From contig NZ_AP017312.1 in the NCBI RefSeq assembly GCF_002355375.1, forward strand, positions 799,501 to 863,500: a DNA stretch of 64,000 bases, read 5' to 3'. Below are positions 7,591-16,049 of the stretch, one piece after another. Positions within the stretch are counted from its first letter, which is position 1. Every line of letters starts with the position of its first letter. The stretch comes from Aneurinibacillus soli. Lineage in GTDB: Bacteria > Bacillota > Bacilli > Aneurinibacillales > Aneurinibacillaceae. A program made the position numbers and the translations under genes. The notes beneath the pieces are model-generated. The model saw nothing but the letters and a program-made list of their open reading frames with translations. It was not told where the DNA came from and did no database searches.

Positions 7591-8835
7591 ATGGACGTGT
7601 TCGGAGAGTTTGCGGATTTGATGGAGCTGGCAGATTTGATTGCAGAACGGCTGGAGAATCCGATTACGATTGAGGATATGAATCATCATGTAGTGGCGTA
7701 TAGTATGCATGATGATGCAACGGATCCAGTCCGCATTCAGACGATCATGAAGCGTAAAGTTCCAGAAAGTGTGCTTGTCCGCTTCTGGAAAGACGGGGTG
7801 ATTCAGGCGCTTATGCATAGTGATGACCCGGTGAGAATTCCGGCAGCTCGTGATGTAGGCCTCGATAGTCGCGTTGCGGTCTCCATCCGGCGTGGAACAG
7901 AGGTGTTCGGCTACATCTGGGTACAGGAAGCGAACCGCACACTGGAAGACGCGGATTTGATCGTATTAAAGCAGGCAGCTCGCCTGGCATTGCCGGGGCT
8001 TCTGCATCGGAAGAATCGGTATGAACAAAACGAAGGAAAGCGGAAGCAGCTACTCTGGCGTTTGCTGTCTCGCAGTAGGGAAACAGACAGTCGGGCAGTC
8101 GAGAAGGAGGCACACGAGCTGGGGGTGTCACTTTCGGGAGTGCTGGAGGTGCTTGTATTTGAAGCCAGCTGTTCGGAGGGTGTCTGGGAGCGGATGCAAA
8201 AGGAGTTAGCTTACTTGCTTGAGCATCTTGGAGATTTTTTTGTATTTCGTCAGCTTCTGCTCTGGACGTTTGACGGTAGACATCTTATTGTGCTTGCGGG
8301 TATGCATGCGGGGGAAGAAAAACAGATGCACGAAGCAAGCCGTGTGTTTGTGAATGAGCTGCAGACGCGACTGACTCGGAGATTCGGCCAGGAATACCTG
8401 GCAGCGGGACACGGGAATCCAGTCCTGCAGTTGGGCGATATATGGCGCAGCTACCAGCAGGCGCTGGAGGTGCTGCACCTTAAGAACTGCTTTCCGATCG
8501 AACTTGCCGGGGCAGTGGGCTACAGTGAATTGGGCATATATCGTTTGTTTCCGAAGATGAAGCAGTGGAATGAGGAGCAGGGCTACCAGAATGATAAATT
8601 GGTACGGCTTGTGACATACGATCAGCAGAATCAGAGCAACCTAGTGGAAACATTGGATGTATTCCTGCGTGTAGCAGGTAAGGTAAATACAGCTGCACAG
8701 CAACTTCATATCCATCCGAATACCCTTGCATACCGATTGAAGCGCATCAGTGAGGTCGGAGGCATTGACTTGCAGGATGCAAACGATAGGGTAACCCTGT
8801 TTCTTGATTTGCAGGTGCAGAGGTACCAACAGTAG
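7591..8835 (+). CDS. adeR: PucR/CdaR-family transcriptional regulator, probable AdeR activator of ald
   Basis: 414 residues. The C-terminal HTH of the PucR type is clear (TLDVFLRVAGKVNTAAQQLHI, then HPNTLAYRLKRISEVGG). The middle has a GGDEF-like nucleotide-cyclase-fold remnant (CdaR type) and the N-terminal part a sensor region. In Bacillus subtilis the PucR-type AdeR, encoded next to ald, activates alanine dehydrogenase expression; the same order is seen here. Start ATG 7591 follows GAAGAAAGAAGGGG. The frame is open back into the tRNA at 7465, but that extension is not credible. A terminator at 8841-8881 separates it from ald. Confidence 0.85.
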   Translation: MDVFGEFADLMELADLIAERLENPITIEDMNHHVVAYSMHDDATDPVRIQTIMKRKVPESVLVRFWKDGVIQALMHSDDPVRIPAARDVGLDSRVAVSIRRGTEVFGYIWVQEANRTLEDADLIVLKQAARLALPGLLHRKNRYEQNEGKRKQLLWRLLSRSRETDSRAVEKEAHELGVSLSGVLEVLVFEASCSEGVWERMQKELAYLLEHLGDFFVFRQLLLWTFDGRHLIVLAGMHAGEEKQMHEASRVFVNELQTRLTRRFGQEYLAAGHGNPVLQLGDIWRSYQQALEVLHLKNCFPIELAGAVGYSELGIYRLFPKMKQWNEEQGYQNDKLVRLVTYDQQNQSNLVETLDVFLRVAGKVNTAAQQLHIHPNTLAYRLKRISEVGGIDLQDANDRVTLFLDLQVQRYQQ

Positions 8836-8840
8836 GAATG

Positions 8841-8881
8841 AGCGATCCCCTTTGTTTATGACGAAGGAGATCGCTTTTTTT
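8841..8881 (+). terminator. Terminator after adeR
   Basis: AGCGATC pairs with GATCGCT, extended inward by CCTT/AAGG, and is followed by seven T. Confidence 0.85.
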
Positions 8882-8910
8882 ACATAAAGCAGGGCAGTTT
8901 GCATACTCTA

Positions 8911-8932
8911 TATTTGTGGAAATCTACAAATA
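8911..8932. promoter_or_regulatory. Inverted repeat upstream of ald, candidate AdeR site
   Basis: TATTTGT (8911-8917) and ACAAATA (8926-8932) form a perfect 7-bp inverted repeat with an 8-bp spacer, about 110 bp before the ald start. Position suits an activator site; the link to AdeR is inferred from gene order only. Confidence 0.4.
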
Positions 8933-9044
8933 AGATGAGATAATTTTTAGTTTTCCGACAAAGAAAAAAGATCAAAAAGTCAATACAATAAACATACAAA
9001 AGATATGCATTTGATTTGGTCAACAACAAAGGAGGTTCTAAGAG

Positions 9045-10175
9045 ATGATAATCGGAGTTCCAAAAGAAATTAAAAATAATGAAAATCGTGTAGCAATCAC
9101 ACCAGCAGGCGTAGCGGCATTTATTCACGCGGGACATCAAGTTGTAATCGAGACACAGGCAGGTATCGGAAGCGGGTTTACAGATGAGCAGTACGTACAA
9201 GAAGGTGCTACAATCGTGGCGGTGGCAAAAGAAGCGTGGGCTGCCGACATGGTGATGAAAGTAAAGGAGCCGATTACAGAAGAATATACCTATTTCCGTG
9301 AAGGATTGGTATTATTCACATACCTTCACCTGGCTCCTGAGCCAGAGTTGACCAAAGCGCTGGTGGAAAAGAAAGTAACAGCTATCGCATATGAAACAAT
9401 TCAACTCGATAATGGTGCGCTGCCGCTTCTGACACCAATGAGTGAAGTTGCGGGCCGCATGTCTGTACAGATTGGTGCACAGTTCCTGGAGAAATCCAAG
9501 GGTGGCAAAGGTGTTTTGCTGGCTGGTGTACCGGGCGTGGAAGCTGGACGTGTGACCGTTGTAGGTGGAGGGATTGTGGGAGCGAATGCGGCCAAAATTG
9601 CACTTGGCATGGGCGCGAAAGTAACTCTGCTTGACATCAACCCGGATCGACTGCGTGAACTGGACGATATTTTCCAGGGACGTATTCAGACATTGATGTC
9701 TAATCGTTACAATATCGCCAAGGCTGTGAAAGAAGCAGATCTTCTAATTGGTGCTGTTCTTGTGCCAGGGGCGCGCGCGCCGCGCCTTGTGAGCGAAGAG
9801 ATGGTGAAAGAGATGGAGCCAGGGTCTGTTATCGTCGATGTAGCTATTGATCAAGGTGGTTCCATCGAAACAATTGACCGTGTGACAACACACAGTGAAC
9901 CGACCTATGTAAAACATGGCGTTGTCCATTATGCAGTAGCTAACATGCCGGGTGCAGTAGCCCGTACATCTACACTGGCACTTACCAATGTTACAATCCC
10001 GTATGGTGTGCAGATCGCAACCCATGGCTACAAAAAAGCAGCACAGAATAATCGGGCACTTGCTCGCGGTATTAATGTAGTAGATGGTAAAGTGACATAT
10101 AAAGCAGTTGCGGATGCGCTCGGCTATCCACATGTAGGAGTGGATACTATTTTAGATGGAAAAGTAAACGTATAA
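9045..10175 (+). CDS. ald: Alanine dehydrogenase Ald
   Basis: 376 residues, the normal length. It catalyses reversible NAD-dependent deamination of L-alanine to pyruvate and ammonia, used for alanine catabolism and in sporulating bacilli. The N-terminus [20 protein letters not shown] and the substrate-binding regions are canonical. The NAD-binding Rossmann motif is [20 protein letters not shown] followed by DINPDRL, and catalytic His/Asp regions ([17 protein letters not shown]) are intact. AAAGGAGG precedes ATG 9045. It is monocistronic, with a terminator at 10205-10232. Confidence 0.97.
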   Translation: MIIGVPKEIKNNENRVAITPAGVAAFIHAGHQVVIETQAGIGSGFTDEQYVQEGATIVAVAKEAWAADMVMKVKEPITEEYTYFREGLVLFTYLHLAPEPELTKALVEKKVTAIAYETIQLDNGALPLLTPMSEVAGRMSVQIGAQFLEKSKGGKGVLLAGVPGVEAGRVTVVGGGIVGANAAKIALGMGAKVTLLDINPDRLRELDDIFQGRIQTLMSNRYNIAKAVKEADLLIGAVLVPGARAPRLVSEEMVKEMEPGSVIVDVAIDQGGSIETIDRVTTHSEPTYVKHGVVHYAVANMPGAVARTSTLALTNVTIPYGVQIATHGYKKAAQNNRALARGINVVDGKVTYKAVADALGYPHVGVDTILDGKVNV

Positions 10176-10204
10176 TATCATACAGAAAAGCAGGTATATA
10201 GAGA

Positions 10205-10232
10205 AGCGCCAGGACAATCCGGCGCTTTTTTT
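10205..10232 (+). terminator. Terminator after ald
   Basis: AGCGCC (10205-10210) pairs with GGCGCT (10221-10226), followed by a run of T. The next 210 bp up to 10443 are AT-rich and contain no supported feature other than presumed promoter sequence for the next gene. Confidence 0.85.
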
Positions 10233-10443
10233 CTTTTTCTTAAAGTGTGGAAGGATATGTTATGTTTTTTTGTAATATGATAATGGTATTTATTAGTATT
10301 TAGATACAAAAGTCACTGGATATATGAGTTCAAAGTCCTTTGCTGATTATAAATAGTTAGTATAAAGTGTATGTAGTGGAATAAAATTTTCTAATACAAT
10401 TGGCTTGTAATTTGCTGAGTAAACACGAGGAGAATACAGACAT

Positions 10444-10761
10444 ATGATGTACTACATAGATGATGCAGCTGTGTTTTTATGTTCACTGCTGGTCCTAGGT
10501 GTTTTTTATAAAAATACAAAGCGTAATGAAGTTCTTTCTTTTTACTTTTGCTTTTTTGCATTCACGACATTTGTTGTGCTTTGTAATCTACGCTTTGACT
10601 TATCCATTCACGGATATTTCTGGTGTTTTTATGTTGCTCAGAGTCTATATGTTCTGCCGCTTCTCCTGAAAAGACAGCAACAGAAATATCGTGTAAAAAA
10701 GGTTCGTGTGCCGGCTCCCAAGCGTAAGGTAGAAATGGAACGGCAGTCCATTGCGCAATAA
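10444..10761 (+). CDS. Small membrane protein, unknown function
   Basis: 105 residues. Two or three hydrophobic segments (about residues 8-22, 31-46 and 56-74) are followed by a strongly basic tail (KRQQQKYRVKKVRVPAPKRK), which should lie in the cytoplasm. I do not recognise the family. The ribosome binding site ACGAGGAG and a dedicated terminator (10775-10805) support a real gene. Start is ATG 10444 or 10447. It faces another small membrane protein gene across the terminator. Confidence 0.6.
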   Translation: MMYYIDDAAVFLCSLLVLGVFYKNTKRNEVLSFYFCFFAFTTFVVLCNLRFDLSIHGYFWCFYVAQSLYVLPLLLKRQQQKYRVKKVRVPAPKRKVEMERQSIAQ

Positions 10762-10774
10762 TAGACAAGAAACA

Positions 10775-10805
10775 AGGCGTCCTGTTTGGGACGCTTTTTG
10801 TTTTA
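10775..10805. terminator. Terminator between convergent small membrane genes
   Basis: GCGTCC (10777-10782) pairs with GGACGC (10789-10794), followed by TTTTTGTTTT. The A-rich left side may serve the minus-strand gene too. Confidence 0.75.
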
Positions 10806-10814
10806 TATACAACG

Positions 10815-11132
10815 TTATAAAACAGCAAGTACGATGGACGTACCGAGAAGCCAGGAAAGGCACAGAACAGAAAGTGTGAGAGAAGCGTAGGCAGCCTGCG
10901 TCAAAGTAGAGGGTTCGAGATTTTTTTTTCTGAGGATGTTGACGGTGTGGAAGGCCAGTGCAAGTGCAGTAAGGCCAGCTCCCCACTTCAATATTACCGT
11001 TACATAATAAAATCCGGTGAACGTCAGGAGAAAAGATGCGACAGAGAAAATGAGTGCGCTAAACACAAGGCCGAGGCTGATAATGGTACGGTTGGATAGC
11101 ATTTTTTCCTGCTGATCAATGGTACTCATCAT
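10815..11132 (-). CDS. Small three-helix membrane protein, unknown function
   Basis: 105 residues with three evident membrane segments (about residues 16-38, 41-63 and 80-103) after a short polar N-terminus containing MSTIDQQEKMLSNRT. No catalytic motif is visible and the family is not recognised. The start at 11132 (or the adjacent ATG at 11129) is preceded by GGAGGG on the minus strand. Its convergent neighbour is another small membrane protein. Confidence 0.65.
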   Translation of the reverse strand: MMSTIDQQEKMLSNRTIISLGLVFSALIFSVASFLLTFTGFYYVTVILKWGAGLTALALAFHTVNILRKKNLEPSTLTQAAYASLTLSVLCLSWLLGTSIVLAVL

Positions 11133-11260
11133 AATAGACCCTCCTTTTTTCTTTATATATCAATTTTTACTCTGTGCCTAGAAAATGAATGTGCTATACA
11201 AACGCCGGGGAAACATGGGAGAATAAAACGATAGAACAGGAAGCGAGGAGGAATGTACAA

Positions 11261-11551
11261 GTGAGCGGGTTAGCTCGATTCGGACTCATAGCGCTACTCT
11301 GTACAGCGTTGCGATTCAGTCTGGGTGAACATACGATCAGTTTTTTATGGTTTTTCGTGTTGTACTTTCCGTTTATCAATTGGAGTGTGTACTGGATGAT
11401 GCTTGCGATCCGGACAGGAATCAATCGCCTAGCTCGTTGTGAGGAAGTTACCGTTCCCAAGCTACGGGCATTCTATACATGGTATTTGAACATTCCAGGG
11501 GCATGTGCACTTGCGGAAGTGATCTATCAAGGCTATTTGTACAATCGCTGA
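11261..11551 (+). CDS. Small membrane protein, unknown function
   Basis: 96 residues starting at GTG 11261, chosen because GAGGAGG lies about 10 bp upstream. The frame is open back to 11189, but that stretch lacks a ribosome binding site. Two hydrophobic segments (about residues 5-20 and 24-48) are followed by a short soluble part. The family is not recognised. The coding evidence is the ribosome binding site plus amphipathic, non-random composition. Confidence 0.5.
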   Translation: MSGLARFGLIALLCTALRFSLGEHTISFLWFFVLYFPFINWSVYWMMLAIRTGINRLARCEEVTVPKLRAFYTWYLNIPGACALAEVIYQGYLYNR

Positions 11552-11723
11552 TTCGTAGCATACAATACACTTTTTTTGGCTTACTTACATATACTGAGGC
11601 AAATGCGTGCATAGGTAAGACGATTCATTTTAACAAAACATTAACGCTGCTTTATTATATGTATTCACATTGGTTCGGTATGATGAAAAAATGTGGATTT
11701 GGTAAACAAAGGGAGTGTGCAGC

Positions 11724-11945
11724 ATGAAAAGAACATGTGAGAACTGCTGGTGGGTATGCCCGAATCGAAAAGCGTGCGTATTTCCGGTAGAGTTAAAGCG
11801 GCTGGGAACAGAAGCGAATGTTGGATCTGTCTGCTGGGGATGGAGACCTACAGAAAAAGAGGAAAAGCACGCTTATATGGAGAAGTATGGCAGAGAGATT
11901 GATCGGATCGGAATTCTCCCTGCCATAGGCCCGCTGTCATTGTAG
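11724..11945 (+). CDS. Cysteine-rich small protein, possible zinc-binding
   Basis: 73 residues from ATG 11724, with GGGAGTG about 10 bp upstream. The N-terminus has a dense cysteine cluster (C-E-N-C-W-W-V-C-P-N-R-K-A-C) and a fifth Cys in SVCWGW, spacing that suggests a metal site. No known family is recognised and no enzyme motif is seen. It lies between a small membrane gene and a convergent DUF502 gene. Confidence 0.55.
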   Translation: MKRTCENCWWVCPNRKACVFPVELKRLGTEANVGSVCWGWRPTEKEEKHAYMEKYGREIDRIGILPAIGPLSL

Positions 11946-11952
11946 AGGAAGA

Positions 11953-12534
11953 CTAGCGGGAAGGTTGCTCAGATTTAAGGGCTACACCGGCTGTTAGACA
12001 GAAGCGCATCGCTTCTTCTACTGGTATATCGATAAACGTAACAAGCTCGCGCGGATATAGACGGAGCTCTCCACTTACCTGAAGCGCGTGCGGAACGTAT
12101 ACGGCAACATGGGAAGAATCAAGTTCAAAGGCAGTTACATCCTCGGACGTAAGAAAGCCGATTCGCTTTCCGCCGTCTTCGTGTGTAAGAAGGACAACCT
12201 GGGAAAAGGAACGTTTGTCTCCAATTAGAGAGTGTACCGTATCCTTAATCATACTGTAGACGGTCTTGAGTCCGGGGAAACGAGCGATTATCCTCTCAGT
12301 CCATTCAAGCAGCTTGCGGCTGAGCCAGAGTTGGCTGGTGAATCCGGTTAGTGCAATCAGACTGAGTGTCAGAATGAGACCGAGTCCTGTGACATGCGGC
12401 AGATGTAAATAGACAAGAACTTTTTTCCCAAGGCTATCAACAAATGTAAATAATGAAAAGAAAATATAGGCGGTAGCTCCAATTGGAGTCAGAACAAGCA
12501 GGCCGTTTAGGAACCAGCGAATTAATCGTTTCAT
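11953..12534 (-). CDS. DUF502 family membrane protein
   Basis: 193 residues. Two N-terminal membrane segments (about residues 8-32 and 50-70) are followed by a soluble domain with the family's conserved features: IPGLKTVY-like text here as RFPGLKTVYSMIKDTV, then FSQVVLLTHEDGGKRIGFLTSE and VAVYVPHA. DUF502 proteins are widespread in bacteria and plants (COV1-like), and their molecular role is unknown. Start ATG 12534 follows GAGGGTTAG on the minus strand. Confidence 0.85.
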   Translation of the reverse strand: MKRLIRWFLNGLLVLTPIGATAYIFFSLFTFVDSLGKKVLVYLHLPHVTGLGLILTLSLIALTGFTSQLWLSRKLLEWTERIIARFPGLKTVYSMIKDTVHSLIGDKRSFSQVVLLTHEDGGKRIGFLTSEDVTAFELDSSHVAVYVPHALQVSGELRLYPRELVTFIDIPVEEAMRFCLTAGVALKSEQPSR

Positions 12535-12685
12535 ATCGTACTAACCCTCCATTATGTAGTCCATCTTCTAGCATACCATGATGTGTCTGTCTCAGATAGC
12601 CAGATAAAATAGGGCATCACGAAGGATTTTGTTGCGATATAATAGCAATAATGGATAACCTAGTAAGGCAAAGGGGAGAAAAAGG

Positions 12686-13741
12686 ATGCGCCAGGTCAGT
12701 CTGGAAAGTGTAGAGGCAGGACAGGTGCTTGCAAAAAGCATCTATACTAGTGATGGACGAACATTGTTAAATCAAGGTGTGCTGCTAACGCCTGGAATGA
12801 TTAACAAGTTATATCGAATTGGTGTTACGATGATATATATTAAAGACGAGCGATTTGATGATATCAAAATGGAGGATGTCGTATCGGAAGAAACACGCCG
12901 CGAAGCCATCTCCAATGTTGCAAACGTGCTCCAATGTGTTCAGACCGGCAAGGATTTTGACACGCGTACGGTTTCAAAAACGATGGGGACGATTGTAGAT
13001 GAGATCTTCCAACAAAAAAATGTGCTGTTGAATCTAAATGACATTCGCACACAGGACAATCATCTATTTATTCATTCTATGAATGTATGCATTATGTCTT
13101 GTGTGATTGGGATGCAGCTCGGCTACAATACAACAAAGCTTAAAGAACTTGCTCTTGGTGCTTTGCTTCATGATGTAGGCAAAGTCGTGATGCCGGATGA
13201 TCCGCTTCGTAAGACAAAAGAAGGGGACCATCACGCGTGGATCGGATTTAATGTGCTCCGCAAAAAACATGAAGTGAGTCTGGCGACGGCGCATATCGCG
13301 CTGCAACACCATGAGCATGTAGATGGGCAAGGCGAGCCGCGTGCGATTGCAGGCGTAGATATTCATGAATATGCCAAAATCGTAGCGATAACGAATTTCT
13401 ATGATAATCTACTCTCTGAATTTTCAACAGATCAGCCGACGATGACGCCGTATGAAGCGGCAGAATTTATTATGGGACTGGCAGGCAAACGCTTTGACCA
13501 TGAGATGGTGATTCAGTTTTTACGATCGATTGCCTTGTATCCGACAGGAGCATCTGTGCTTCTGAGCACGGAAGAGGTTGGGGTTGTAGTTGGACAACAC
13601 AAAGGCTTGCCATCCCGTCCAATCGTGCGTGTTTTTAAAGAAAGCAGAGGCCAAGGCAAATATGATTATGATGATACAGAAGTAAGAGAAGTGGACCTGG
13701 GGCGGGAGACAACGGTTTTTATCGAGTCTATCTTAAAATAG
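12686..13741 (+). CDS. HD-GYP domain protein, candidate c-di-GMP phosphodiesterase
   Basis: 351 residues. An N-terminal roughly 100-residue region (VEAGQVLAKSIYTSDGRTLLNQG) is the DUF3391-like part often fused to HD-GYP domains. The HD core includes HSMNVC, LLHDVGKVVMPDD, GDHHAWIGF and LQHHEHVDGQGEP. Metal-binding HD and HH residues are present, but the signature GYP reads GEP here, so activity or specificity may differ. C-di-GMP hydrolysis is the family role. Start ATG 12686 follows AAGGGGAGAAAAAGG. A large hairpin (13745-13787) follows the stop. Confidence 0.85.
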   Translation: MRQVSLESVEAGQVLAKSIYTSDGRTLLNQGVLLTPGMINKLYRIGVTMIYIKDERFDDIKMEDVVSEETRREAISNVANVLQCVQTGKDFDTRTVSKTMGTIVDEIFQQKNVLLNLNDIRTQDNHLFIHSMNVCIMSCVIGMQLGYNTTKLKELALGALLHDVGKVVMPDDPLRKTKEGDHHAWIGFNVLRKKHEVSLATAHIALQHHEHVDGQGEPRAIAGVDIHEYAKIVAITNFYDNLLSEFSTDQPTMTPYEAAEFIMGLAGKRFDHEMVIQFLRSIALYPTGASVLLSTEEVGVVVGQHKGLPSRPIVRVFKESRGQGKYDYDDTEVREVDLGRETTVFIESILK

Positions 13742-13744
13742 TAG

Positions 13745-13787
13745 GTATGCCAAATAGCCACCTCTTAAAGGTGGCTATTTGGCATAC
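13745..13787. repeat. 43-bp perfect hairpin, possible terminator without T run
   Basis: Arms of 19 bp (13745-13763 and 13769-13787) are exact reverse complements around a 5-bp loop, starting four bases after the HD-GYP stop. Neither side has the T run of a standard intrinsic terminator. It ends 27 bases before the next start codon. Confidence 0.7.
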
Positions 13788-13814
13788 AAAACTACAATGA
13801 AGAAGGAGAGCGAC

Positions 13815-14615
13815 ATGATTATTGATCTTCAGGGCGTAATATGGAAGCGGGAGCAAAAATGTATTCTGAATAATGTGACATGGCGGGTGAAGCCAGGCGA
13901 GCACTGGGCCGTCATGGGGCTCAATGGCTCCGGGAAAACATCGTTGCTCAATATTATTAACGGGTATATGTGGCCCTCTAAAGGAAGCGTCAGTGTACTG
14001 GGGAAAAAATTCGGAACGTATGATTTGCGCAAGCTGCGCCATTCCATCGGCTGGGTCAGCACATCCATGCAGGAGAAGCTGTATAAGACGGAAACAGTCG
14101 AACATATCGTACTGAGTGGACTCGATGCCTCGATGGGACTTCTATATGAGAAACCAGGGGCAGAAGCGTATGAAAGAGCGCATGTATTGCTTGAAGAGCT
14201 TGGATGTGACGCGATGGCACAGCGGCTGTACGAAACACTTTCGCAAGGAGAGAAGCAGCGTGTGCTCATTGCACGAGCACTGATGGCACAACCGAAGCTG
14301 CTCATTCTTGATGAACCGGCTACTGGACTTGATGTATTCGCCAGAGAACAGTTACTACAAACAGTGGAGCACATGGGCAAGCGCCCGGATGGTCCGACTT
14401 TGATTTATGTGACGCATCATCCAGAAGAGATTATGCCCATATTCAGTCACGTATTGTTGCTGAAACAGGGAGAGGTATTCCGGGCTGGGCAGACAGCTGA
14501 TATTTTGACGTCTGAGACGATGTCGGCATTTTTTGATACAGCAGTTGAAATCGCGTGGCGCGGCGATCGGCCGTGGCTTACGCTTTGCCAGGAGGAGAGA
14601 GAGAGTAATGAATGA
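13815..14615 (+). CDS. ABC transporter ATP-binding protein (YlmA-like)
   Basis: 266 residues with all ABC motifs: Walker A GLNGSGKTS, signature LSQGEKQR, Walker B LLILDEPATGLD, and switch His in VTHHPEE. The overall sequence resembles the Bacillus YlmA/ModF-like group of ABC ATPases that are usually encoded without a permease. Indeed no permease lies beside it; the next gene, overlapping by 8 bases, encodes a FAD-linked oxidase. Start ATG 13815 follows GAAGGAG. A start at 13779 would lie inside the preceding hairpin. Substrate or role is unknown. Confidence 0.85.
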   Translation: MIIDLQGVIWKREQKCILNNVTWRVKPGEHWAVMGLNGSGKTSLLNIINGYMWPSKGSVSVLGKKFGTYDLRKLRHSIGWVSTSMQEKLYKTETVEHIVLSGLDASMGLLYEKPGAEAYERAHVLLEELGCDAMAQRLYETLSQGEKQRVLIARALMAQPKLLILDEPATGLDVFAREQLLQTVEHMGKRPDGPTLIYVTHHPEEIMPIFSHVLLLKQGEVFRAGQTADILTSETMSAFFDTAVEIAWRGDRPWLTLCQEERESNE

Positions 14616-15978
14616 GAGAATGATAAAAGAGTTGCAGGAGTTGCTGTCACCCGAACAAGTAAGTGTAAACTCGACTGTGCTTGAGCAGCATGCCAAGGAC
14701 GAATCCCATCATCCCTCCCATTTGCCGGATGTAGTGGTGTTTCCGACTTGCACAGAAGACGTGAGTCGGGTGCTGACATGGGCGAATGAGAATCGTGTGC
14801 CGGTTGTGCCGTTTGGAGTAGGGTCCGGGCTGGAAGGACAGGCGATTCCGTACCAGGGTGGCATCTCGCTTGATTTTCAACAGATGAATCACATTCTTGA
14901 GATTCGTGCCGAAGATATGCTGGTGCGGGTACAGCCGGGCGTAACCCGGATGCAGTTGAATCGAGAATTGAAGAAACACGGCTTGTTCTTCTCAGTTGAT
15001 CCAGGAGCAGATGCGACACTTGGCGGAATGGCAGCTACGAATGCGAGTGGAACGACATCGGTGCGTTACGGTATTATGCGTGATCAAGTGCGGGACCTGG
15101 AAGTTGTGTTAGTAGATGGCCGCGTAATCCGCACAGGCGGTAAGTCGGCCAAGTCCTCATCAGGGTATCATCTGACGGGTCTGTTTGTCGGCTCGGAAGG
15201 AACATTGGGTGTGTTTACAGAGCTAACCTTGCGTTTGTATGGCATTCCGGAAGCCACGATGTCTGCGCGTGCAAGCTTTCCTGCGATCAGTGATGCGGTC
15301 AATACGGCGTATGCGATTATGGCGGCTGGTATTCCGGTAGCCCGCCTGGAGCTTGTCGATGCACGTTCCATCCGACAGGTCAACACATATAAAGGCACGA
15401 CGTATCCTGAATCGGCCACGCTGTTCCTCGAATTCCATGGCAATGAGGCCGGCCTGAAACAGGATATAGCATTTGCCCGTGAACTGGCAGATGAGCAACA
15501 GTGCACTGCTTTCGTATTCGAGTCAGAATCACTCGGACAGGCAGCGCTGTGGGAGGCGCGTCATCATATGGCTTACGCGTTCATGCATGGCTATCCAGGA
15601 CGGGGCATGCTAACGACAGATGTATGTGTTCCTTTGTCTGAATTGACAGGTGCCATTGCCTTTGCGGAAGAGCAGCTTGCTTCCACGGGTATGATTGGTG
15701 CGATTGTCGGACATGTCGGAGACGGAAATTTTCATACATTATTGATGATAGATAAAACAAATCCACAGGAAGTCGAACAGGCAGAGAAAGTGAATGATTA
15801 TATTGTAAACTATGCGCTTGAACGGGGTGGTACATGTACAGGCGAGCATGGAGTCGGTATCGGAAAAATAAAGTATCAAGAAAAAGAGCATGGTACCGCG
15901 CTGGATGTTATGCGAAGTATGAAAGAGATGTTTGATCCGCAAAACATCCTGAATCCGGGAAAAATTTTGCCCCTTTAA
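14608..15978 (+). CDS. FAD-linked oxidase, probable D-lactate dehydrogenase/GlcD-type
   Basis: 456 residues. The VAO-type FAD-binding domain is at the N-terminus (PFGVGSGLEGQAIPYQGGIS, GGMAATNASGTTSVRYG, FVGSEGTLGVFTE). The C-terminal catalytic part has GHVGDGNFHTLL and GGTCTGEHGVGIGK, which read more like D-lactate dehydrogenases than like glycolate oxidase GlcD. It would oxidise a 2-hydroxy acid with FAD. No GlcE/GlcF partners are adjacent. ATG 14608 overlaps the ABC gene by 8 bases, with GGAGGAG 10 bp upstream. Confidence 0.85.
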   Translation: MNERMIKELQELLSPEQVSVNSTVLEQHAKDESHHPSHLPDVVVFPTCTEDVSRVLTWANENRVPVVPFGVGSGLEGQAIPYQGGISLDFQQMNHILEIRAEDMLVRVQPGVTRMQLNRELKKHGLFFSVDPGADATLGGMAATNASGTTSVRYGIMRDQVRDLEVVLVDGRVIRTGGKSAKSSSGYHLTGLFVGSEGTLGVFTELTLRLYGIPEATMSARASFPAISDAVNTAYAIMAAGIPVARLELVDARSIRQVNTYKGTTYPESATLFLEFHGNEAGLKQDIAFARELADEQQCTAFVFESESLGQAALWEARHHMAYAFMHGYPGRGMLTTDVCVPLSELTGAIAFAEEQLASTGMIGAIVGHVGDGNFHTLLMIDKTNPQEVEQAEKVNDYIVNYALERGGTCTGEHGVGIGKIKYQEKEHGTALDVMRSMKEMFDPQNILNPGKILPL

Positions 15979-16049
15979 ATCATAAAAGAGTGTGCGTATA
16001 ATTACTTATCAGAAAAATAAAATAATACACACAAAGGGGAAGTTCTACT

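Noticed and set aside
14447-15019. 190-codon antisense frame over the ABC ATPase and oxidase genes
   Set aside because: Overlaps two conserved genes, is low complexity and has no translation signal.
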